Shown in pieces: positions 18,901-30,970 of a stretch of DNA of 64,000 bases. A model generated the notes under the pieces. That model was given only the letters and a program-made list of their open reading frames with translations, did not search any database and was not told where the DNA came from. A program made the translations under genes and the position numbers. Position 1 is the stretch's first letter, and every line of letters begins with the position of its first letter. This stretch comes from Albugo candida. Its lineage: Eukaryota > Oomycota > Peronosporomycetes > Albuginales. Location: positions 186,001 to 250,000 of the forward strand of contig JBDOQK010000052.1 in assembly GCA_040437565.1 (NCBI GenBank), written 5' to 3'.

Positions 18901-21900
18901 CACCAAACTGTATAGAATGAATATCTCCTTTTCTGCTCGTTTGCTTGCGCAGAATCGGATCTAACACCGGATCCAATGGAATCGGTACATTTTCCAATAA
19001 AACAGCCGCACCAATCATAAGTGCGTGTTCCAGTGCACGCAAAAACCCGTTCTGATTTGGTCGTACAACCTTTAAATTTGACGNNNNNNNNNNNNNNNNN
19101 NNNNNNNNNNNNNNNNNNNNNNNNNNNNNNNNNNNNNNNNNNNNNNNNNNNNNNNNNNNNNNNNNNNNNNNNNNNNNNNNNNNCGTTTGCTTGCGCAGAA
19201 TCGGATCTAACACCGGATCCAATGGAATCGGTACATTTTCCAATAAAACAGCCGCACCAATCATAAGTGCGTGTTCCAGTGCACGCAAAAACCCGTTCTG
19301 ATTTGGTCGTACAACCTTTAAATTTGACGGATTCATATTTCGAATCCACGTATTCGCCTGATTCTGAGGATCGATTAGAAGCGGCCAACGAGAACTTTGC
19401 TGAATTAGAATTGCATTATCAATAGAGAACGCGTCATTCGGAAGCTTGGCGATCGTCCACGTTCGAATTTGAACCGGATCACTCAGTGTATCGGCAAAAG
19501 AAAACGAACCAGAGCAAATAAGAGGCTCTCCTTGCGCCTGAATACACGCTATCCATTGCTGTAAGGCCTTGGCTCGAAATACGCTCGTAAATGCGCCCAA
19601 GTACGATATAACACCCGAGCAGAGCAAGATATCGCCAACCATATTCGTGTAGATCGTCTCCAGTCGCAATAACATTTCTTCCCAACGCAATTTCTCTCCC
19701 CCTAGACCATTGATAAGCTGTGTAGCCCTCGATAACTTAACACAACAATCGCCGACTTGCTGTTGCAAATCTAATTTCCGCTCATTGGCTGTCAGTAATT
19801 CGTTCTCTAATCGATTGACTTTATCGAGCACAAGCTGGAGAGCGGTTTGTTTACTTTGCAGTTCTGTTTGTGCTTTTAACAACGTTTCTGTGGCGACTTC
19901 TAATGCCTCTCGTTTAGGTGCGACTACCTTAGCCACTGAGTGATACACGACCATCGCATGAACCCACGCACATAAACCTGACGCCGCAAGACTCGCTTTT
20001 TTAATTTTATCCGCTTGAAAGTCAGAGTTTTTAGTGTACGGCTCCACTTTTTCGATGGCTTCGGGGCGAATATGATCTTTATCATACTCGAGTAAATTCT
20101 GTAGGAAACGCGTATCCCCGAGAAGATGTTTTTGCGCCGGAACCCAGTAATCGTCAATCTTTCGTGTTCCATTGGGGTCCTTGATCTTCACAGGTGCTAC
20201 ATTCATCATAATACAAACCGCCTCCATCACGAGCTTGACGCCATCTGGCGGCTTTTTCATCGCTTTAATTTCAGTGATATCGCCTTTCGTGAGTGTTTGT
20301 AGCGCCTGTAAAGCATTCTCTAACGCCGGAATCGCCTGAGCCAATTCGGCTTCACAGCTCTGTTTAATAGAATTCGCGGTAGCCGCTTGATTATTACATA
20401 ATTGTTCTTCGGCGGCGACATTATTTTTAGTCCAATTGGCTTCTTCCTGTTCGTGCGAAATGGTTTCTAAAAGGGCGTCGGTATCAAAAGTTGCGAGTTT
20501 TAATTGTGGCTGTAAAGCTTCAAGTTCAATTTGCATCTGCTGAACCTGTTGCGCGGTATCCACAAGTTTGGAAAGACCGGTTGCGTAACGTTTAGTGCGT
20601 GTGGCAATGTCGTTGCGTGTGTGGTGCAATAGTCGCTTGAAGGTATGGAGAAGCTCGAGGTACGAGGCCGGCGTGATGAAACACTGACGATTTACTATGT
20701 GATGGTATTCGAATGCGATTTGTGTGACGGAATTTTGTATGTGCATGCAACAATTCGCTAATTGGGTCTGAAGCTCAATGCTGAGGTCGGGAATATCGCT
20801 TAGGAAATGGTTGGCTACAGATAAAAGCGCTTCCTTAGGCCATTTCGTGAACCAGTCGATCGTACAGCAATTGACAAATGATGGAAACATGCGAAGTCGT
20901 CGACGAAACGCATCGCTATCGGGAGATAGAGCGAGGACAATGTGAAGATTCGATCGACAGCGTGAGACGAAGAACGAATACACGTCAAAAGCTCCTTGAG
21001 ATAACGCGACAGAATCCAATGCGTCCTGAATCTGACTGAGCTCTTCGACGGTCCATAGACTCGATACTTCGCCAGTGTTTAAAAGAGCATTCACATCGTC
21101 CAAGAAACATTCCTCCACGATTTGTGAATCGGATAAGAGGAACACTGTCGGAAGATTTTGAACGCCTGCAAGTTGTAACACACGTTTAAGATCTGTTTTC
21201 CACTCGGTCAAGCCGTACGAGCGAGCTATTTCCAGCTGGATGAGATGATACTTTGCCATAAACGCGGCCAAAATCGTAAGTGATCGACGTCCACTGCCTC
21301 CCATTCCAACCACAAGCGCATGGCCGTACGGCTGATGAATCACTCGTGAGATCCGTACAATGTGTTCGATAGCATTTTGAAATAAAACCAAGTCCATTCG
21401 AGTCGATCTTGTCTCATTATACTCTTCCAAAGAAGCTTCCATAGCCCTCTGAAGCATTTGACGATCGTTTAAATTCACGTACGATTTCTCTCCATCGGAA
21501 ATGGTGCTGAAATTCCCGTACAAAAGCGTACGATTCGGACCGAGGATTGCCTTATACTCGAGGTTGAAACACTTGGTCACGGTCGCCTCCAATGTCGTGT
21601 GAAACCACCGTCGATCATCGCCGTTGATCAGCCGATCCGAGAAGACACGCAGACATTCATGACTCCATAAGCGTACGAGATCCTCAGCGTCTTGGATCGT
21701 CTGTGGTGTACCTTGCGAGATGCCTTGGAATACTTTTGATAAATCACGAAGATTGAATGTGTAATGCGAACGAGCTGGCGTTGGTAACAGAGAACTCGCG
21801 ATTTGATGATAGATTTCTAAAGTCGCTTGAACGATTCCTTGGGCTTGAGACACAACAGCGTCGTCGAAAGGAGCGAGCCACCATGCCGTAATTTGCGAGA

Positions 21901-24900
21901 AAATCACACTCAAGCAAGTTCGATCAAATGGAAGAAAATGAACCAAATGGAAATGTCGAGCATACCGCTGAGTGATTCGAGATCGACCTCCGCCTGGAGG
22001 TCCCATAGCCGCAATGAATTGAACGTCGACAAGCTGTGTGAATAACGTGTTCTTGCGGTTGTACCATCCGCTGTGGTCGATCACTTGTCGAAGTAATTCG
22101 ATCGGCGGCTGGGCTCCATACACCTCTTTTGTGGGCATGTTGAGATCGTCGACAAACACGACGCAATGCGATCCGACGCGTGGTCCTAAAACTCCTTTTC
22201 GACGTTTATCGAGCTTGTTTTCAATCAATTCTTGCGTCTGACTCGCGGTCGTTTGGGCTGAGAAATTGATATAAATGCTCGTAAATGCATTTGCTTTTTC
22301 CTGAAGCTTTTGCTGAATCGATACGGATTTGCCTGTGCCGGTTTCTCCAGTGCACAGAATGTGATTATGATGCTCCAGCAACGTGCTGAGAATCCAAGAA
22401 TGTCGTTTTGTGTCGATCGTTGGCACCAGTATCGACGTATAAGGCGTGTCATGCGGGATGACATATGCATCGATTTCGGTTGAGGTTACCCAAGGAACCC
22501 AGCCAGCGGCATCGACATCAAAATGGTAGTCGTATATCGATCCTTCTTGTGGGAGCAGTGACGCTGTCGGGGTCGCTTTCATCTCATACGATGGATGTTT
22601 GTTTAGGAATTTCTCGTGGAGAGTAGAATATGACGAAGATAAGGAGCCCGAGAGAAGCTCACGAAAGTATCGATCGAATCGAACGCGCGAGGGCTCCTCC
22701 AAAACGATTCCAATGGACCAAATAATACTCTGAAGAAAAATATTTTCCAATATGAAAATCACCGCTTTTGCATCAGCGATCAAACATTCAAAAAGTCGTA
22801 ATAACGAAGCACACAGTTCCATGGACGATACAGCGGTAGGCACTGTGCAATGATTTTCAACGAAATACAGCAAAGGAGGCACAAAATGTGTGAAATTCTT
22901 CCGTATGGCCTCGGAAGCCGACTTTAAGGGCGCAGGTAATCGCGTTTCCAGCCAAATTTCAATCAACGAATAAATTCCAACAGCGTTCCTTTCGACGTAA
23001 ATCATACCGACACGGGATACTGTCGCCGGAGAAGCTTGCTCCAGATCGTCAGTCTCAAACATCATCCTCATCCGCTCGGTCATTCGTATGATTTCGCCAC
23101 TCATTAGACAAAGCTTCTTGTTGTCATCCAAAACAGTGTTCATGTTTTCTATCCAGAGAGCGTCTACGGGTCCATCAAACATGACCCAATGATTCATATC
23201 CAACGTCTGATCACGAGCACATTCCCGATAGATCGATGCTAAGACACCATCACTCCATTCGTGGGTATTGGCATCAAAGCTCCCATACAGCTTCCCGATA
23301 CTGATCGATTTCGGGTTTATTGTATGGATGGAAATACGACTTGTGGCTCCATCGGCTAGATGGAAACACGCGTTTATAGCTTGAGCGAGCGTATGGATCA
23401 TACACGTTTTACCAGACATTGTATTCCCGACAATCATGAGACCATGACGAATTTGAACGGTCTGATGAATTTGCATCATTTTCTCTTGGAAGGAAGGGCT
23501 GTAAATCAATGGAATCGGTGGCGCAGGCTCCGGTCGAATAACAACTCCCTTGGAGCACACGGATGCTATCTGTGTCGTCAGCGAGTCATTGTCGACGTTG
23601 TTACACTCCAAATCATGAAACAGATCGGAAATGATACCTCGAAATAAAGCAAGATCTTGCGTTGTGAATTTCGGCACATTCACATCGCAAATTGACCTGA
23701 GAACGATGTTATCTTCTGTCCAGCGAGGATCCTGGCCGAGCTGTTGTCGAAGTACGCCTGCAGCCACGAGGATNNNNNNNNNNNNNNNNNNNNNNNNNNN
23801 NNNNNNNNNNNNNNNNNNNNNNNNNNNNNNNNNNNNNNNNNNNNNNNNNNNNNNNNNNNNNNNNNNNNNNNNNTTGTGAATTTCGGCACATTCACATCGC
23901 AAATTGACCTGAGAACGATGTTATCTTCTGTCCAGCGAGGATCCTGGCCGAGCTGTTGTCGAAGTACGCCTGCAGCCACGAGGATAGAATTGATTGCACG
24001 CATTCCGTAGTCGTAATGACTTTGTCCGGAACACTGCTCCGAGCACAGCTGTAGCACTTGTGTCAATTTCCGCGCATTCTTTCTCGCATTGGAAAATCCA
24101 AACGAGTACAATCGTATCTCAGCAATCAAAGCGTAGTCGGGGATCATCATGGCGCAAGGTCGAAATAAAGCTTTGAGATTATCGGGCAATTCAGCTCGAC
24201 CAGCATACCCGGGATTCATTGTGATAAAGACATTGGCGCTTTTGTTCAAACGGAGTCGTGTGTTCTCAAACAGAAAAGTCTCAGCGTCGAGTCTTTTTGC
24301 AGTGTTTATCGTGAGAATTTGTTGCGCAATGACCGATAAAACTTCGATATTGATACGATTGAATTCATCAAAGCAACACCATGAGCCACAAGCAGCTAAT
24401 CCTTTAAAAAATTTCGCCATTGCGAGGTAATCAAGGCCATCAGAGCAATTGAACACGACACATTGGATAGCGATCGATTTCGATAAGTCTTTGACAGTCT
24501 CTGTCTTACCCGTTCCAGCCGGTCCTTCAGGGGCTCCGCCGTATAATGCGTCAATAGCGCCCATCATTGTTCGATAACATCGATCGGTGAGTGGAGTTAT
24601 GACTAAACGCATGGTGTTTCCAAGGTACTCGTAGCCGTACATGACGCGAGCATTCACGATCCGAGCTTGCAATTGAGCGTCTTGGGGCCCTTGGATCCAG
24701 TAGTACCGAAGCTGAGATACCCATTCAAAATCCTTCTCTTGCTCGACGCCTTTGGAGATCATATGAGCGATGGTGTCACGAGCATGCACATCGATCACAA
24801 TTAAGGCGCCGATAGTCGTTCGATTCAACTTTGTGAGATCACCGCGTACGATCGTAACGATTCGGTCAAGCTGATTATTGAGCGCTGATAGATACGTCTT

Positions 24901-27900
24901 GAGTCCTGAGCATCCGTGATGTAGCATCGCCTCTGTGACCTGCGTGGTCCAGAATACCTGCGATACAGCCAAGACGACCTGAGCTGGCCAATCGAGGACC
25001 CAAGCCTCACGCAATGTTGACGGATACGATTCCAACGCACGTTGAATATGATCACGGATCGATTCCCATTGCACAGCTTCCAACTGCGCAAGCCACATTT
25101 CCACATTCCCTTTGTTAGCGGTGGATTCTGGCTCAATCGTACGGTGTAAATGCACACTTTCTCCTTCTGCGCTTTTCATTTCTGTAATGTGCAATTCCTT
25201 TTTCTGTTCATCTACCTGGAAACTCACTCGATGGATTCCTTCAAAGCATTTGCCCAAGTGTGGCTGGACAGCTCGTGGTTCCTTGGTTTGGCTTAAAATC
25301 TCCAGCAATTCATCATTCGACAGGAAAAAGAACCGAGGGAATGCCAAACGCTTTAGCTCGAGATAATCGCTGAGACCTTTTTGGATCTCGTCGAGCTTTT
25401 CGTTAGCTTTTTCAAATTTCGTCAGCAATTTTTCCATTGCAATCAGATTCATAAAGTTGGAATCTGTGACGGCTTCTTCCATAACTTTGCGCCAGAACGC
25501 ATCCACACTTGCAAATCGTCGTGATTCTGTCGGCATTTGACGCATGATATCCTCCGAGGAGAAGATAGATTCCAGGTACAGCCAAGTCCGCTGACATTGC
25601 ATCCATTCATCGAGGACTTGCTGAGCATACTGAAGCTTCTTCTCCCAGGATTTGCAGTCCTTCTCAATGTGATGGATGTAGAGAGAGCTACGTAGACTCT
25701 GAGTCTTTAAGAGATGATCTTCTAAAAGCGTGACGATCTCATCGATTCCTTGCAATACAAACGTTTGCGACGAGCGGTACGATATGCATTGTACATCAAC
25801 GTTTTCCCATTCTGCGATCATGGCTGTCAGCGTTCGTTGTAAGGAGAATTCTTTCTCAGCAGAAGCCCCAATCTTCTCGACAGCGTCGAAATGCAAAGTG
25901 ACACCTTTTTCTAAAAGAGCATTCAACGTGAGATCTTCCTCGGTCTCCTCAAAGCCCACAATCTGGCGAATTTGGTCCCAATGTCGTTCTTGAAGGGCTT
26001 GACTGGCCAGTCTTTGGATCACTGGAAGATACGCTCGAAATTCTTGAGTTTGCTCATGGAGCATTCGAGCAACCTGAGCGGATCCTGGGGCATTTCTATC
26101 GAATGTCTTGCTCAGTTTACACGAATTATTGCACCATTCTGTGATAGCGTTCTCAATTGCATTTCCATCGAGATCCATAAACGCTCCATTCAGCCACGTT
26201 TGCCGACTTTGTGCGAAATCAGAAGACATTGTCCAAAGTGTGTAAAAAGGCGTAAATTCCGTCTCCAATGCGTCAAGAATCGAGTATTCTGTTGGTAGGA
26301 GATCAAACACAGCTTCTCGAGCATTGAAATCAGCAGCTTTTTGCTTGGCTTCTTGGATCGAGTCGTACAAAGTTACAGCGAGCTCAACGTACTTTTTGGT
26401 CGCATCAATGTTCTCGTATGTGGAAAAGGCTTGCGCCTCTGCTTGATATCGATTCAGATCGATTTCGAAAGCCTTTTTCTCAGCCTTTAGCCGATCGACC
26501 AACCGGCTCTTATCTTCCTCTAAAGCGGTCTCGCAAACAGAGGCTGCATATTCGATTCTCAATGGCCATTCCTGGATCGAATATACCAGCGCGAAATCAT
26601 CGTCGTTCAATTTGTACTCCAACTGGTTCAGTGTTTGGACCCATCCATGAATTTCATCCGCCTTGCGTTTCATTTGGACAGTCACGACTTTACTTTGGGC
26701 GATGTAGGCTTTCAGCTCAGCGACTTGAGCTTCAGTATTTCGCTTTCCTGTGAGCCGATGCAGAATCCCTTCATAGGTGAGGCTCACGTGCACCGTTTGT
26801 TGTCGAATTTCAGTAGTGACAGCGTCCATCAATACATTGCGAGTTTGGAGAGCGGATTCGATCAGTTGCTGCTTCAGACTGTGACATTGAACAGAGATCA
26901 GCGGGAAAGCTATCACATCGTATGACACAAACTCTACAGAAGCGATAAACGTTTGAAATTTTTGTATGTGGGAGAAAATCGCCTCAATGGAGTCGCCAAT
27001 TGGAGTGAAATCACCGCTCTTCGCTGCTGTGTGTTGCGCTTTCCATTCGTAAACGTACGTGGTCGCATCGAATTGAATCGCTTCGACAAAAGAACGATAC
27101 TGAGTCGCTACTTTGCCGACTTGATTCATGCAATTTGATGCGAGATTGTGGACTTGTACCTTTGCATTCTCAATTCGCTCAACAACCTCCAAAGTCGTGA
27201 TATCATCGAGAGAAGTTTGTTCAAGCTGGAGAAGCTTTTTTGACTCTAATGAAAGGAGTGACATCAGCTCGACATCGATCGATTCAAACTGATTCACAGC
27301 GCTGCGGATGGAATCTAGTGGTGCGATCATTGCCTGGCACACCCGTTTCGCTCCAGGTTTGCTCCTCAGCTTTCCATTTTTCAATACGAGATCAATGATG
27401 ATGAGCGAGTCTTTCGGAGAACGCCATGGATCACCTTCATCGTGTTCTCCTCCTTTGGAGGTGCACAATCGATGTAAAAATTGAACCCAATCCGTCACAC
27501 TGTCGAGCACAATTGAGCGAAGCTGAGACGCCATACGCAGTTCAATTCCTCTGATGATCCGTTTTAATGGACTTTGCTCATAGACTTCGAAATCGGCGAC
27601 GTAAAAGTCGTACTGATCTTGCAAGTTGTCAACGATACTCTCAATCAATGACCTTCTCCAGTCGATCAATAGGACTTTGATCGTGCTATTCAGATGTGCT
27701 ATCTCGATCGCTTGAAAGTCTGTAAGCCGTAGAGGAAGTTCGACTGGTTTTAGAGTTTGTTGTAGCTGTAAGAAATGATGCGAAAATGGTGAGATAATTG
27801 AGGCTTTCACAGACCAATATGGGGACAATGACGACGTCGTGGGCTGAAAATGGGATCGAACGAGTAAAAGACGATGGAATACAACTTCCCAACTCGCGTA

Positions 27901-29133
27901 CATTCTCTGAAGTATTCGTATTATTTGGGTCGAATTCGCGAAATGCGTGAAATGAATCAGCTTTTGGTACTTGACAAAGGTTCCATAGGCGATGGGAATA
28001 CTGGCAAATTCACAAACGACTGACTTGGATGGAGGTGGATGTAGACGCAATTCCTCAAACTTTCTTCGGACGCTTTCATCAGCAAAGTAGCGGTGATACA
28101 GCCCCGCTTTCTGCATGATTCTTGCATACTCATCCGAAATGGAGTCTGTCAGAGCACCAAGTAGAGTGGAGGCGTCTTCATTCTTCATTGACAAACGAGC
28201 AGGTAATCCATTGACGACAAAAGAGTGTATTCGGTCTGTGATTTTCTTTTCGACGGGTCTCATACCTTTGCTGCTTTGTGCTCGTAAAAAATGGTCAAAG
28301 CGAAGTTGGGCCTTTCGATTCTCACGAAGTTGAAGAGCTTTGGATAAACGGAGTTCAAATGCTTGGGTATTTTCAATCTCGAAACGTAAATTGAGTCGAC
28401 GAACCCACTTTTGACGTCCCAAGCTCTCAAATTCGACCAGAAACTTTCCAACTGTTTCATCGTACAAAAGTACCCGACACGATCGCCATTTATAAGAGTT
28501 TTCGTGATAATAACGTGTGTATCCTTGGGAACAACGACTCAACCATTCTTGGGGGCTGTGTGGATCATCCTCGTCAGCATCGAAAAGATCAAGCGGAAGC
28601 TTTGAATGATCCAATTTCAAATACTCTTCTAAATCGACGACGTCGGTGGTTTCCGCTTTATGAGTTTGAACGGGCTCGGGAGAAGTCAAGCGCTTCGATT
28701 TCGACGAGGTTGGCTTCAAAAACGCTTTCGGGAACGGTTTGATAGGCTCTGGGCCTCGTATTCGCTTCAAAAAAGTCTCAAGGTCTCTTTCACGGGCAAG
28801 AGTTTTATCATCCTTCCAACGGTTAAATCGATTCGCATGATCCAATCGATCAAATGCCAGCGATTTTGTGTTACTCTCTGCATCTCTCCCGGTCTCTAAA
28901 GAAGCTTTTTGCAGTCGATTTGAAGCTCTAGCAATCGTCTGTACACGAAGATCAATAAGCATTTTCTTTTGATTCCGATACTCGACTTTATGAGCTTGGA
29001 GACGACGCATCAATTCCTTTGAAATCCCATCATCCAAGTCGAATTTGCTTGGACGATTGTTTCGAGAAGCGATTCCGGTCGATTTGGTCAAAGCCGAGAT
29101 AGCGGTCTCTGAGCTCTCACCATCTCTGTTCAT
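15968..29133 (-). CDS. Axonemal dynein heavy chain, inner-arm single-headed type (DNAH3/7/12-like)
   Basis: A giant intron-free gene. Dynein heavy chains are the AAA+ motors of cilia; the inner-arm class shapes the flagellar beat. The ATG is at 29131-29133 and the C terminus ends with the family hallmark (GTLSTTGHSTNFVMFIRLP then HWIRRGAALLTQLD). P-loops read in order: AAA1 GPAGTGKT (24502-24525), AAA2 GNTMSGKT (about 23405-23428), AAA3 GETGTGKS (22325-22348) and AAA4 GMGGSGRRS (21281-21307). The stalk and microtubule-binding region contains AMKKPPDGVKLVMEAVCIMM, IDDYWVPAQKHLLGD and VAKVVAPKREAL, and AAA6/C-terminal has GECNYGGRVTDD. Two 100-N gaps with repeated flanks interrupt it (19084-19183; 23774-23873); the second breaks the raw frame. 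Collapsing both overlaps gives exactly 4,235 aa, normal for the class. Assignment as an axonemal dynein is very firm; the DNAH3/7/12 subclass is moderately firm. Confidence 0.95.
18938..19329. repeat. Identical 146 bp flanks around gap 19084-19183 in the dynein gene
   Basis: Bases 18938-19083 recur at 19184-19329. The repeat plus gap is 246 bases, divisible by three, so the raw translation stays in frame but contains an artificial repeat of about 48 residues plus unknowns. Confidence 0.93.
23662..23985. repeat. Identical 112 bp flanks around gap 23774-23873 in the dynein gene
   Basis: Bases 23662-23773 recur at 23874-23985, just after the AAA1 module. The repeat plus gap is 212 bases, not a multiple of three, which splits the gene into two apparent reading frames. 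Merging the overlap restores one frame. Confidence 0.93.
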
Positions 29134-29275
29134 TCTGGAGCCGAGGAGAAAAAGATGCGACTCAATGGCTTAAAGGTCACAGACATAAGTGTATATTTAA
29201 AGCGATAGCACGAAAACGCCTTACTGCCATTCTTTACCATAAAATAAACAAACATATCGATAGCTGATTAAACAA

Positions 29276-30108
29276 TCAGCTGGAAAGGATTTTCGTTCCT
29301 TCTGTTACTTTCCAATGCGGTGGCCACGTATTTTGGACAGAGGGGCGTGCGCGTATTCGCGTGTAAAACATCGCCAAACGAGGATAGAGACCATCCAATT
29401 GCAAGCCACATCGCACCGCATATGCCAAATTTGTGAACAGTGTAAAGTCACACAAATATGGCTGATTGGAATCCACGAGGAACGCATTTCCAGTCAAATA
29501 CGACTCCCATAAATTCAATTCTATTTCCACTTGGTTGAGTTTCGTCTTCAATAGCGCTTGATTGCGCTCTTTGGAAGAAACGCGTCGGAGATAAGTGATC
29601 AGGTCACCCAAAACAGATAGAAGCTCATTTGATTCATGGAAGCGCATTTCTGCAATTGCGAATTGCGCCAAATTTGTGGACGGTGGCATGCATGGTCGAC
29701 CTGTATACGTCCGTTCTAAGTACTCCAAGATCGCGCTGCATTCGTAAAGCGTTGTTCGAGATCCTGTCACTTCGTTCACTGGCTCGATCAGCACGGGAAC
29801 GCGCATACGCGGGTTAATACTTCGAAAAAATGGCGATTTTAGCACCCCACTAGAGAAGGCGACGCATATGCCGCGATACTGAATGTTTTTTTCCTCTAAT
29901 ACGATGAGCACGCGCCAAGCTATGCAGAATTGCGTGATGCAGATAGAAGGGATTTTATTGTATGCTTTTTACCTTGTGGGCTTCCAGAGCCCCAAAACAA
30001 AACGCGTTCATGCGGCAAAGGGGCTGATTGGATCAACGCTTCCTCTGTAGCGATAGGGTTGCTGCAATCCAATTCACCGCTCTGTTCTCTTGCCGCAGAA
30101 GTTTTCAT
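29276..30108 (-). CDS. Glutathione S-transferase
   Basis: The two-exon model is 29973-30108 and 29276-29919, with a 53 nt GT-AG intron. It totals exactly 260 codons (259 aa). The spliced junction creates the canonical first strand and helix of the thioredoxin-like GST fold: HERVLFWGSGSPQ joined to AWRVLIVLEEKNIQY. The G-site region follows (NPRMRVPVLIEP, then TLYECSAILEYLE, the equivalent of the E-S-x-A-I motif). The C-terminal all-helical domain ends with YLCDFTLFTNLAYAV and a proline-containing RARPSVQNTWPP tail, consistent with the D-x-x-x-x N-capping motif. GSTs conjugate glutathione to electrophiles or reduce peroxides in the cytosol. The start codon at 30106-30108 gives an N-terminal extension of about 30 residues before the fold, so a later or upstream start cannot be excluded. 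It is head-to-head with SNRNP27 across a gap. Confidence 0.85.
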
Positions 30109-30140
30109 TGCTTGCTCATACTTTAAGCACCAATTATCAG

Positions 30141-30240
30141 NNNNNNNNNNNNNNNNNNNNNNNNNNNNNNNNNNNNNNNNNNNNNNNNNNNNNNNNNNNN
30201 NNNNNNNNNNNNNNNNNNNNNNNNNNNNNNNNNNNNNNNN
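30141..30240. other. Assembly gap (100 N) in a divergent promoter
   Basis: Exactly 100 N between the GST and SNRNP27 start regions. I see no repeated flank here, so real sequence may be missing, including promoter elements or an upstream start for either gene. Confidence 0.95.
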
Positions 30241-30244
30241 GACA

Positions 30245-30894
30245 ATGCGGAGCTCGAGTCCGACTTCGTCTTTAGACAGTCTTGGCCGGCGCAAACGACG
30301 GTCTTCAGTGCGTTCTCGTCAACATACGTCAAGACATACTTCATCTTCATCTACTTCCTCTAGCTCGTCATCAAATCTATCCGTATCGCCGAAAAAAAAG
30401 CGTCGTCACCATGATAATAGATCTCGCCGGCGCTCTAACTCTCGACATCGCGGTAGATCCTATAGCCGTAGACGCTACAATCGATCACGGTCACGATCAT
30501 ATTTATCTGGAGCGAATAGAAATAGGTTTGATCGCCCTCAATAATTTTCCTTATAATATGAGTTTTTCTTCGTAGAAGGATCGAGGGAAACGATAGTAAG
30601 AAGGTTGAGAAAGCGGTAGACACCTCCGAATCGACTAAATCGACTTTAGACTTGAAAAATGCGTCAACGAATTTGACAAGTAAGGTGGAGACCATAATAT
30701 CGGATGATGTTCCAGACGAAGAACAGCTCAGGCTTTTATTTGGATTCAATGGATTCGATTCGACAAAAGGCAAAATTGTCCAAGATAATTTGACAACAGC
30801 GGCGACAGGAGCTTGTCGAAAAGATACAAAACGCGAGTATCGGCAGTATATGAATCGACTTGGAGGCTTCAATCGGCCATTAGATAAACGATAG
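30245..30894 (+). CDS. SNRNP27: SNRNP27-like U4/U6.U5 tri-snRNP protein
   Basis: The two-exon model is 30245-30525 and 30576-30894, with a 50 nt GT-AG intron. It totals exactly 200 codons (199 aa; the human protein is 155). SNRNP27 is a small RS-domain component of the pre-catalytic spliceosome that influences 5' splice-site choice. The N-terminal half is arginine/serine-rich (for example RRKRRSSVRSRQ and SRRRYNRSRSRSY). The C-terminal signature is strong: a hydrophobic leader ending LFGFNGFDSTKGKIV, then KREYRQYMNRLGGFNRPLDK at the end of the protein. The ATG at 30245 lies five bases after an N gap, so a longer N terminus is possible. It converges on the WW-LRR gene with 76 bp between stop codons. 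Confidence 0.9.
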
Positions 30895-30970
30895 CTTGTG
30901 AGGATGACACCAAATGGACATGGATTTGGTGTCGCCAGAAGCTGCATTGGACACACATGAATTGGTAACG

